From an uncultured Clostridia bacterium (GTDB lineage: Bacteria > Bacillota > Clostridia > Christensenellales > Aristaeellaceae): a stretch of 20,749 nt of DNA. The DNA lies in the NCBI GenBank assembly GCA_934643535.1, contig CAKUCE010000019.1:1-20749 (forward strand), in the 5' to 3' direction. The notes beneath the pieces were generated by a model, which was given only the letters and a program-made list of their open reading frames with translations, searched no databases and was not told the origin of the DNA. Shown piece after piece: positions 14,495 to 20,749 of this stretch (its first letter is position 1; each line of letters opens with the position of its first letter). The translations under genes were made by a program, and so were the position numbers.

Positions 14495-14522
14495 GTTGCT
14501 CCTTTCCGGCGCTTGCAGCCGG

Positions 14523-15233
14523 TCAGTCTTCCATCAGGATTCCCTGCCGTTCCAGCTCCTGCCGCAGCCATTCGGTCTGGCCGTCCATCCGGCGGCTGAA
14601 GCCGCGGTACAGGGCATGGGTCAGCATCCGGCGCTCGTCCGGGGTCAGTGCTTCATCCGCGGCCATGTTCTCCATCATCCGTGCCACCGGCTCCGCCAGC
14701 AGACGGGGCGCGTTTTTGCGGGAGGTGAAGCCGAAAAAGCTGCGCATGTAATAGGTGCTGCCTTCCAGAAACAGCCGCACAAATTCCTCACTGAGCCGTT
14801 CCAGATAGTAGCTGACGAAAACGTCCGCGTCCGGGGCCAGCGCCTTGCACCGTTCCAGCTGTTCGTGATGGAACAGCTCCTGCCGCATGGCGTCCCGCTT
14901 TTGGGGGGTAAATTCCTTCGGGGTCAGATAGGGGTGCAGCAGGAAGCATTTGATCACGTCAAAGGTGGGATTCTTCCCGTCCCGCTCGTGCAGCCGCCCC
15001 AGAAAAAGCAGTTCTTCCTCGATGGGCAGGCAGTTCGGGAACGCCTCCCGGGCGTCACAGAGCAGCCTGTATTTTTTCACCGGGTCGTTTTCCTTCCCGG
15101 CGGCGTCCAACGCGGCGCGGACCGGCTCCGGCAGCTCGTCCCCTTTTGCAAGGGCCGCGCCGCAGTACGGGCAGAAAGCGCCGTCGGCCACGGGTAGCTC
15201 CCGGCGGCAGGAGGGGCAGCGGTTTTCACTCAT
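14523..15233 (-). CDS. Zinc-ribbon protein, unknown function
   Basis: 236 residues. The N-terminal 25 residues form a zinc ribbon: CPSC (Cys6, Cys9) and CPYC (Cys21, Cys24). The rest is soluble and mostly helical, charged and rich in Leu/Glu/Arg, with no membrane segment. ATG 15233 is used because GAAGGGAG lies eight bases upstream; a GTG six codons earlier lies upstream of that SD. In many Clostridia zinc-ribbon proteins of this kind are uncharacterised, and the ribbon may bind nucleic acid or protein. A segment DADVFVSYYLERLSEEFVRLF around 135-155 looks like a helical protein-interaction surface, which is inference. It is first in a likely operon with the anchored protein, and a TAGAAT extended -10 lies upstream. 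Confidence 0.75.
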   Translation of the reverse strand: MSENRCPSCRRELPVADGAFCPYCGAALAKGDELPEPVRAALDAAGKENDPVKKYRLLCDAREAFPNCLPIEEELLFLGRLHERDGKNPTFDVIKCFLLHPYLTPKEFTPQKRDAMRQELFHHEQLERCKALAPDADVFVSYYLERLSEEFVRLFLEGSTYYMRSFFGFTSRKNAPRLLAEPVARMMENMAADEALTPDERRMLTHALYRGFSRRMDGQTEWLRQELERQGILMED

Positions 15234-15299
15234 ATTCAGGACTCCCTTCACCGTTCGTCCCTGTTCAGGGAAAGAGTGGGTCCAAAAACCCTTCCTCTT

Positions 15300-15308
15300 A
15301 TTCTAACA
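15300..15308 (-). promoter_or_regulatory. Probable promoter for the zinc-ribbon gene operon
   Basis: On the minus strand TGTTAGAAT, a near-consensus extended -10, lies about 66 bases before the zinc-ribbon start. A TTTTCA at 17 bases could serve as a weak -35. It separates the LCP gene from the genes to its left. Confidence 0.5.
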
Positions 15309-15334
15309 CAGGGCCGGACGGTTGAAAAGGGGCG

Positions 15335-16228
15335 CTAGTTGCTCAAAAAGCGGCGGATGAGGGTGCGGTTCCGCTCCAGATCGGGCCGGAGCACCTGCAT
15401 CCCGTCGATGGTCGCATCCTCATAGGCCCCATCAAAGGGCACCCGGCCCATGGAGATATTCGTCTCCCCGCCGCCGGCGGCCAGCGGCAGCAGGGCGTTC
15501 AGATCGCTCAGGGTCAGGTCGGTGCGCACCTCCCGCAGGCAGGTCCACGCCAGCCGGGCCATTGTGAAGAAGTTCATCTGTTTGGCGCTTTCCAGCATGG
15601 CCTGCAGCACCTTCTGCTGCCGCCCCGCCCGCTGGAAGTCACTGTCGATCTTCCGAATGCGGCTGTAGCTCAACGCCTGCTTGCCCGTCAGATGGACAGT
15701 CCCACTGCCGCTTAGCCGCCCGTCGCCGGGGTTCAGTCCCAATCCCCGGTTGTAGGCCGCCAGAATGGCGTTGAGCTGCTCCCGCTCCGGCTCTGTCACC
15801 TCCATGTCAACGCCGCCCAGTGCGTCCACGATGCGGCACAGGGAATCGAAGCTGACCGTCACCGTGCGGTCCACCTCCACGCCAAAATTATTTTTCAGCG
15901 CGGTCTTTAGCAGCGATTCCCCGCCGAAGGAATAGGCTGCGTTCAGCCGGGTCGTTCCGCAGCCGGGAATGGCTACGTACAGATCCCGCAGGAAGGACAG
16001 CCCCCGGATCTCCCCCGCCGCCGGGTCGGCCTGCACCAGCACCATGGTATCGCTGCGCCCCCGATCCTGATCTTCGTAAGCGTCCACCCCGATCAGCAGA
16101 ATGCGCAGGGGCTTTTCCTCCGCGTGGCTTGTCCCCGTTCCTCCCAACAGACAGGCGGCGCACAGAAAAAACGCCGCGGCCCGCCGCAGGGCCGTCCCCC
16201 AGCGCCGGTTTTTCCTCGTTTCTTTCAT
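15335..16228 (-). CDS. LytR-CpsA-Psr (LCP) family cell-wall glycopolymer ligase
   Basis: 297 residues. LCP enzymes transfer undecaprenyl-linked anionic or other glycopolymers onto peptidoglycan on the outer membrane face. The N-terminus is basic (KETRKNRRWGTALRR), then a hydrophobic stretch (17-30) and TSHAEE, which reads like a signal-peptidase site after Ala36. The LCP domain occupies about 41-215: LIGVDA, a GRSDTM segment (57-62, Arg58 and Asp60), SFLRDLYV (78-85, Arg81 and Asp82), LNAAYSFGG (95-103), GGVDMEV (138-144), LTGKQALSYSRIRK (180-193) and DFQRAGRQQKVL (197-208), with the conserved Arg residues that bind pyrophosphate. AAAGGAGGT lies nine bases before the ATG. It is transcribed divergently from gltX. 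The Wzy-like and glycosyltransferase-like genes in this window are plausible makers of its substrate. Confidence 0.93.
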   Translation of the reverse strand: MKETRKNRRWGTALRRAAAFFLCAACLLGGTGTSHAEEKPLRILLIGVDAYEDQDRGRSDTMVLVQADPAAGEIRGLSFLRDLYVAIPGCGTTRLNAAYSFGGESLLKTALKNNFGVEVDRTVTVSFDSLCRIVDALGGVDMEVTEPEREQLNAILAAYNRGLGLNPGDGRLSGSGTVHLTGKQALSYSRIRKIDSDFQRAGRQQKVLQAMLESAKQMNFFTMARLAWTCLREVRTDLTLSDLNALLPLAAGGGETNISMGRVPFDGAYEDATIDGMQVLRPDLERNRTLIRRFLSN

Positions 16229-16333
16229 TTCTCAAAGACCTCCTTTCCGATCAGTATATGAACGCCGGAGAAGGAAAATTTCGTGCTTTCGGGCCTATGG
16301 CAGGTTTTTCCCCATTTTGAAAGCAAAAAACAT

Positions 16334-16361
16334 TCGACAAAATGCCATTTTGGTATATAAT
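16334..16361 (+). promoter_or_regulatory. Promoter of gltX-leuS
   Basis: TCGACA (16334-16339), 16-base spacer, TATAAT (16356-16361). The 86-base leader that follows shows no T-box features. Confidence 0.8.
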
Positions 16362-16447
16362 GATACCCGGAAAGGCATACGTTTCTTTGTTTTCATCACA
16401 AAGGCCGGCATTTTCCATGATTATCACAGCAATCAGGAGGCTCTCCC

Positions 16448-17911
16448 ATGACCGTTCGCACCCGTTTCGCTCCCAGCCCCACCGGCTACCTGCATCTGGG
16501 CGGCCTGCGCACCGCCCTGTATACCTATCTGTTCGCCCGCCAGAACGGCGGCAAGTTCATCCTGCGCATTGAGGACACCGACCAGGAACGGGAGGTTCCG
16601 GGCGCGGTGGACATGATCTACAAGAGCATGCGCCTGGCCGGGCTGGATTATGACGAAGGCCCGGACGTGGGCGGCGATTACGGCCCCTACATCCAGACCC
16701 AGCGGCGGGATCTGTATATGCCCTACGCGATGGAGCTGGTAGAGAAGGGCGCGGCCTATCCCTGCTTCTGCACCAAGGAAGAGCTGCAGGAGCGCCGGGA
16801 CGCGGCGGCCGCCAAGGGCGAGCAGTGGAAGTATGACAAGCACTGCCTGCACATTCCCAAGGAAGAAGCGCTGCGCCGCATGCAATCCGGCGAGCCCTTC
16901 GTCATTCGGCAGAACATTCCTCTGACCGGCACCGCCAGCTTTGACGATGCGCTCTACGGCCATGTGGAAGCCCCCTGCGACACGCTGGACGACAACGTGC
17001 TCATCAAGCAGGACGGCCTGCCCACCTACAACTTCGCCAACGTGATCGACGACCATCTGATGGGCATCACCCACGTGATGCGCGGCACCGAGTACCTGAG
17101 CTCCACGCCCAAGTACAACCTGCTGTACGAGGCTTTCGGCTGGGAAAAGCCCACCTACATCCACCTGAGCCCCGTCATGAAGGACGCCAGCCGCAAGCTG
17201 AGCAAGCGCTACGGCGACCCCAGCTTTGAGGATCTGCTCTCGCAGGGCTACGTCAAGGACGCGATCATCAACTTCATCGCCCTGCTGGGGTGGTGCCCGG
17301 ACGTGAAGAAGTACGGCGACAAGGAGTTCTTCACCAAGGACGAGCTGATCGAGGCCTTCGATCTCAACGGTCTGAGCAAGTCCCCCGCTATCTTCAACAC
17401 CGAAAAGCTGGACTGGTTCAATCACGAATACATCACCCGCATGAGTCTGGACGAATATCTGGAGCTGGCCACCCCGTGGTTTGACAAGGTACTGGCGGGC
17501 AAGAACATGGACTATCGGATGCTGGCCAGTCTGATGCACACCCGCACCGAGGTCTTCAACCGTGTGCCCGACCAGATCCGTTTCCTGGCGGAGCTGCCGG
17601 AGTACGACATTGACATCTACACCCACAAGAAGATGAAGACCGACCCGGAAATCAGCCTGAAGGCCCTGAAGCTGGCCCTGCCCGCGCTGGAAGCCCTTGA
17701 GGACTTCAGCGAAGAAAACGTCAAGGCCGTGCTGATGGAGCTGGCCCAGAAGAACGAAATGAAGACCGGCCAGATCATGTGGCCCGTCCGCATCGCCATT
17801 TCCGGCCTGCAGTCCACCCCCGGCGGCGCCACCGAAATCGCTTACCTGCTGGGCAAGGACGAAACTCTGCGCCGCATGAAGCTGGGCATGGAAAAGCTGG
17901 AAAACCGCTGA
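16448..17911 (+). CDS. gltX: Glutamyl-tRNA synthetase
   Basis: Charges tRNA-Glu in the cytoplasm. 487 residues, a normal bacterial length. The class I catalytic domain begins FAPSPTGYLHLGG (HLGG at 16-19) and has IEDTDQER (41-48), the discriminator segment DDHLMGITHVMRGTEYLSSTPKY and the KLSKR loop (250-254). A zinc site is present: Cys106-x-Cys108 and Cys133-x-His135, spaced like the E. coli GluRS zinc knuckle. The C-terminal helical anticodon-binding domain follows from about 330. AGGAGG (16436-16441) sits seven bases before the ATG. GlnRS is also encoded in this window, so this is probably a discriminating GluRS, but tRNA specificity cannot be proven from sequence alone. It is followed by leuS after 39 bases with no terminator, so the two are co-transcribed. 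Confidence 0.97.
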   Translation: MTVRTRFAPSPTGYLHLGGLRTALYTYLFARQNGGKFILRIEDTDQEREVPGAVDMIYKSMRLAGLDYDEGPDVGGDYGPYIQTQRRDLYMPYAMELVEKGAAYPCFCTKEELQERRDAAAAKGEQWKYDKHCLHIPKEEALRRMQSGEPFVIRQNIPLTGTASFDDALYGHVEAPCDTLDDNVLIKQDGLPTYNFANVIDDHLMGITHVMRGTEYLSSTPKYNLLYEAFGWEKPTYIHLSPVMKDASRKLSKRYGDPSFEDLLSQGYVKDAIINFIALLGWCPDVKKYGDKEFFTKDELIEAFDLNGLSKSPAIFNTEKLDWFNHEYITRMSLDEYLELATPWFDKVLAGKNMDYRMLASLMHTRTEVFNRVPDQIRFLAELPEYDIDIYTHKKMKTDPEISLKALKLALPALEALEDFSEENVKAVLMELAQKNEMKTGQIMWPVRIAISGLQSTPGGATEIAYLLGKDETLRRMKLGMEKLENR

Positions 17912-17950
17912 AGGCCCGTTTTACTGAATTTCTGAAAGAAGGATAAGAAT

Positions 17951-20377
17951 ATGCAGGAACATCCTCAATACAACCCGGAAGCCATTGAAGCGAAATGGCA
18001 GAAAAAATGGGCCGACAGCGGCGTGTTCAACGCCCAGTTTCCCTCGGACAAGCCCAAGTATTACTGCCTGATCGAGTTCCCCTATCCCAGCGGCAACGGC
18101 CTGCACGTAGGCCATCCCCGCTCCAATACGGCGCTGGACATCATCGCCCGCAAGCGCCGCATGGAGGGCTATAACGTGCTGTACCCCATCGGCTACGACG
18201 CCTTCGGCCTGCCCACGGAGAACTTCGCCATCAAAAACCACGTGCATCCCGCCGTCGTCACCAAGAAGAACATCGATCACTTCCGGGAGCAGATCCAGCG
18301 GCTGGGCTTCAGCTTTGACTACACCCGGGAAGTGAACACCACCGATCCCGCCTATTACAAATGGACCCAGTGGATTTTCCTCAAGCTTTTGGAAAACGGG
18401 CTGGCCTACAAGGCGGAAATGCCCATCAACTGGTGTACCAGCTGCAAGTGCGGCCTGGCCAATGAAGAAGTGGTCAACGGCGTGTGCGAGCGCTGCGGCA
18501 GCCAGGTGGTGCGCAAGGTCAAGAGCCAGTGGATGCTGAAGATCACCGCCTACGCCCAGAAGCTGCTGGACGGGCTGGACAACGTGGACTTCATCGACCG
18601 GGTGAAGGTGCAGCAGCGCAACTGGATCGGCCGCAGCGAGGGCGCGGAGGTGGACTTCCGCATCGCCGGCAAGGACGAGAAGCTGCGGGTCTACACCACC
18701 CGTCCTGACACCCTGTTCGGCGCGACCTACATGGTCGTCAGCCCCGAGCATCCTATGATCGAAAAGTACAAGGCAGACATCCACAATTTTGACGAGATCA
18801 TGGCCTACCGGGCCGAGGCCGCCAAGAAGAGCGACTTTGAGCGCACCGAACTGAACAAGGACAAGACCGGCGTACAGATCGACGGTCTGAAGGCGGTCAA
18901 CCCCGTCAACGGCCGGGAGATTCCCATCTGGGTCAGCGACTATGTGCTGATGGGCTACGGCACCGGCGCGATCATGGCCGTGCCCGCCCACGACACCCGG
19001 GACTATGCCTTCGCCAAGAAGTTCGGCATTCCCATGATCGAAGTGGTGGCCGGCGGCGACATCACCAACGAAGCCTACACCGACATCGTGGACGGCACCA
19101 TGGTGAACTCCGACTTCCTGAACGGCCTGCGGGTGGCCGGCGCCAAGAAGAAGATCATCGAATGGCTGACGGAAAAAGGCGTGGGTGAGAAGAAGGTCAA
19201 CTTCAAGCTGCGCGACTGGGTGTTCAGCCGTCAGCGTTACTGGGGCGAACCCATCCCGGTGGTGCACTGCCCCCACTGCGGCACCGTGCCCGTGCCGGAG
19301 GATCAACTCCCCGTGCTGCTGCCCGATGTGGAAAACTACGAGCCCACCGACAGCGGCGAAAGCCCCCTGTCCACCATGACCGACTGGGTCAATACCACCT
19401 GCCCTCACTGCGGCGGCCCCGCCAAGCGGGAGACCGACACCATGCCCCAGTGGGCCGGCTCCAGCTGGTACTTCCTGCGCTACTGCGACCCCCACAACGA
19501 CAAGGAGTTCGCCAGCAAGGAAGCGCTGGACTACTTCATGCCCGTGGACTGGTACAACGGCGGTATGGAGCATACCACCCTGCACCTTCTGTACAGCCGG
19601 TTCTGGCACCTGTTCCTCCACGATCTGGGGCTGGTCTCCGCGCCCGAACCCTACCAGAAGCGCACCAGCCACGGCATGATTCTGGGCGAAAACAACGAGA
19701 AAATGTCCAAGAGCCGCGGCAACGTCATCAACCCGGACGACATCGTCAACGAGCTGGGTGCGGATGCGTTCCGTCTGTATGAAATGTTCATGGGCGCGTT
19801 CGATCAGGCCATTCCGTGGTCCACCAACGGCGCCCGCGGCTGCCGCCGCTTCCTCGACCGCGTCTGGCGGCTGATGGACATGGTCAAGCCCGGCGAAGGC
19901 TACTCCAAGGAGCTGACGCCCCTTATGCACGAGACCATCAAGAAGGTGGGCGACGACTACGAGGCCATGAAGTACAACACGGCCATCGCCGCCATGATGA
20001 GTCTGGTCAACGAGTTCTACGCCAAGAACGGCTGCACCCGCGACGAGCTGCGCACCCTGATCCTGCTTCTCAGCCCCGTGGCCCCGCACATCTGCGAGGA
20101 AATGTGGGAAGAGATGGGCTTCGGTACGGAGCTGGCCTTCGAGCCCTGGCCCAAGTACGACGAGGAAGCCATGAAGCGCCACGAGGTGGAGATCGCCCTG
20201 CAGATCGCGGGCAAGGTCAAGTCCCACATCATGGTGCCCACCGACATGACCCGGGAGCAGGCCGAGAAGGAGCTGCCCTCCAACCCCGAAGTCCAGCGCC
20301 TGGTGGGCGACCGGCAGATCGTCAAGCTCATCTTCGTTCCCGGCCGTCTCTGCAACCTCATCCTCAGCAGGGGGTGA
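17951..20377 (+). CDS. leuS: Leucyl-tRNA synthetase
   Basis: Charges tRNA-Leu and edits misacylated products. 808 residues, somewhat short of the 860 typical of E. coli. The class I core starts EFPYPSGNGLHVGH (HVGH at 52-55) and continues GYDAFGLPTENFAIKNH. A zinc-binding CxxC pair lies at Cys162/Cys165 and Cys179/Cys182. The CP1 editing domain carries the Thr-rich TTRPDTLFGATYMV and GTGAIMAVPAHDTRDYAFAKKFG with the editing Asp in AHDTRD. A second zinc ribbon has HCPHCG and CPHCGG. The leucine-specific region and KMSKS (584-588) follow, then a helical anticodon-binding domain and a C-terminal domain ending VKLIFVPGRLCNLIL. AAGAAGGAT (17936-17944) is seven bases from the ATG. The stop codon is the centre of a palindrome (20368-20384). 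Confidence 0.97.
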   Translation: MQEHPQYNPEAIEAKWQKKWADSGVFNAQFPSDKPKYYCLIEFPYPSGNGLHVGHPRSNTALDIIARKRRMEGYNVLYPIGYDAFGLPTENFAIKNHVHPAVVTKKNIDHFREQIQRLGFSFDYTREVNTTDPAYYKWTQWIFLKLLENGLAYKAEMPINWCTSCKCGLANEEVVNGVCERCGSQVVRKVKSQWMLKITAYAQKLLDGLDNVDFIDRVKVQQRNWIGRSEGAEVDFRIAGKDEKLRVYTTRPDTLFGATYMVVSPEHPMIEKYKADIHNFDEIMAYRAEAAKKSDFERTELNKDKTGVQIDGLKAVNPVNGREIPIWVSDYVLMGYGTGAIMAVPAHDTRDYAFAKKFGIPMIEVVAGGDITNEAYTDIVDGTMVNSDFLNGLRVAGAKKKIIEWLTEKGVGEKKVNFKLRDWVFSRQRYWGEPIPVVHCPHCGTVPVPEDQLPVLLPDVENYEPTDSGESPLSTMTDWVNTTCPHCGGPAKRETDTMPQWAGSSWYFLRYCDPHNDKEFASKEALDYFMPVDWYNGGMEHTTLHLLYSRFWHLFLHDLGLVSAPEPYQKRTSHGMILGENNEKMSKSRGNVINPDDIVNELGADAFRLYEMFMGAFDQAIPWSTNGARGCRRFLDRVWRLMDMVKPGEGYSKELTPLMHETIKKVGDDYEAMKYNTAIAAMMSLVNEFYAKNGCTRDELRTLILLLSPVAPHICEEMWEEMGFGTELAFEPWPKYDEEAMKRHEVEIALQIAGKVKSHIMVPTDMTREQAEKELPSNPEVQRLVGDRQIVKLIFVPGRLCNLILSRG

Positions 20378-20384
20378 CCCCCTG
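20368..20384. repeat. 17-bp palindrome centred on the leuS stop codon
   Basis: CAGGGGGT and ACCCCCTG are exact inverted arms around a single G; the arms contribute the T and A of the stop codon TGA (20375-20377). With a one-base centre it is better as a DNA palindrome than as an RNA hairpin. Confidence 0.6.
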
Positions 20385-20393
20385 TACCCCACA

Positions 20394-20412
20394 CCGCGCC
20401 CTTTGGGCGCGG
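20394..20412. repeat. Perfect 8-bp hairpin after leuS
   Basis: CCGCGCCC (20394-20401), TTT loop, GGGCGCGG (20405-20412). No U-tract follows, so it is not an intrinsic terminator by itself; it might stabilise the leuS mRNA 3' end or belong to a dispersed repeat. Confidence 0.6.
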
Positions 20413-20523
20413 GGCTGCTCGGAGGAAAGCCGCTTGGCCGCGGAGTTACCGCCGCTCGGCAACGGGCCTCGCGGCTCGCAGGTCTCGTATATTTTCCTTT
20501 CAGCTGGCCTCTTGGCTCGCTTC

Positions 20524-20565
20524 AAAGGCCAGCATGGATTCAAAACCACGCTGGCCCTTTTTGTT
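20524..20565 (+). terminator. Intrinsic terminator downstream of leuS
   Basis: GGCCAGC (20527-20533) pairs with GCTGGCC (20550-20556), continued inward after one mismatch by TGG/CCA, around loop ATTCAAAA; TTTTT (20558-20562) follows. An alternative partner GCTGGCCT at 20503-20510 can pair with AGGCCAGC (20526-20533) and would prevent it forming. Confidence 0.8.
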
Positions 20566-20749
20566 ACAAATAAGTCGAAGTGCGTTTAAATCCCCTTGTT
20601 GCTTATCCGTGCTGCGAAACCCGCCAAGCCCTGCCGAAGCTTCCCAACCCGCAAGGCTTGCGTATGCCTTATGCCGACCGCGGGGGCGAGGGCGGCGATA
20701 GGCAGCGGAGGGAAAAAGCCTTGCCCTTTTTGAAAGAGGAAAAGAGTGA

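Larger units (their letters stand above)
20378..20749. other. Apparently non-coding, hairpin-rich region downstream of leuS
   Basis: No frame here looks like a real gene; a short frame open to the window end from ATG 20664 (beginning MPYADRGGEGGDRQRREK) may be a partial gene start but lacks a clear SD. The region holds CCGCGCCC-TTT-GGGCGCGG (20394-20412), the three GCTGGCC/GGCCAGC copies (20503-20556), a terminator, and AAAAAGCCTTGCCCTTTTT (20713-20731). It looks like an intergenic region with repeated-element character. Confidence 0.5.

Noticed and set aside
16362..16447. T-box or other riboswitch leader before gltX
   Set aside because: Leader is too short and has neither a T-box-like sequence nor a terminator hairpin.
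17921..20392. 823-codon open frame on the minus strand opposite leuS
   Set aside because: Antisense shadow of a GC-rich gene: composition rich in His/Val/Gly/Gln and no recognisable domain, while leuS on the other strand is unambiguous.

Overview
The window looks like chromosomal DNA of a GC-rich (roughly 60%) Gram-positive anaerobe, most likely a gut-type Clostridia/Firmicutes member. The support is AGGAGG-type Shine-Dalgarno (SD) sequences, intrinsic terminators, a LytR-CpsA-Psr wall ligase, a KdpD/KdpE-type two-component pair, a bacterial GlnRS alongside GluRS, and Firmicutes-style polytopic envelope proteins. The exact genus cannot be read from the sequence. I see no rRNA, tRNA, CRISPR array, insertion sequence, integrase or phage gene.

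Layout. 1-2035 (+): end of a polytopic membrane protein cut by the window edge, then an O-antigen-ligase/polymerase-like protein, closed by a strong terminator. 2180-3962 (-): response regulator and a short KdpD-like kinase, convergent with the preceding pair. 3963-4599: a divergent intergenic region with a 55-aa small membrane protein and a structured, U-tract-ending RNA element. 4600-5790 (+): MFS transporter. 6006-9301 (+): glnS translationally coupled to a GT-C-type membrane glycosyltransferase. 9530-10246 (+): YjdF/DUF2238 membrane protein. 10303-16228 (-): a leftward block holding an LCP protein, a zinc-ribbon protein, a one-TM anchored protein of unknown function, an ABC exporter, manA and a PlsC-like acyltransferase; the last three are spaced or overlapped like one operon. 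16448-20377 (+): gltX and leuS. 20378-20749: apparently non-coding, rich in inverted repeats, with a terminator.

How the genes fit together. Two themes recur. The first is translation: three aminoacyl-tRNA synthetases (Gln, Glu, Leu) lie within 15 kb, and none shows a T-box leader. The second is the cell envelope: Wzy-like polymerase/ligase, two large membrane proteins of polysaccharide/glycosyltransferase type, LCP ligase, mannose-6-phosphate isomerase, an MsbA-like exporter and an acyltransferase. Together these would suit making and attaching surface glycans or glycolipids, but that link is inferred from gene content only.

Most of the window is ordinary. The points most worth a second look are the 4135-4486 interval (two competing start sites, a small membrane protein and a folded RNA element), the PlsC-like protein lacking the catalytic Asp of its HX4D motif, the GlnRS insertion, and the three-way inverted repeat after leuS that resembles a terminator/anti-terminator.
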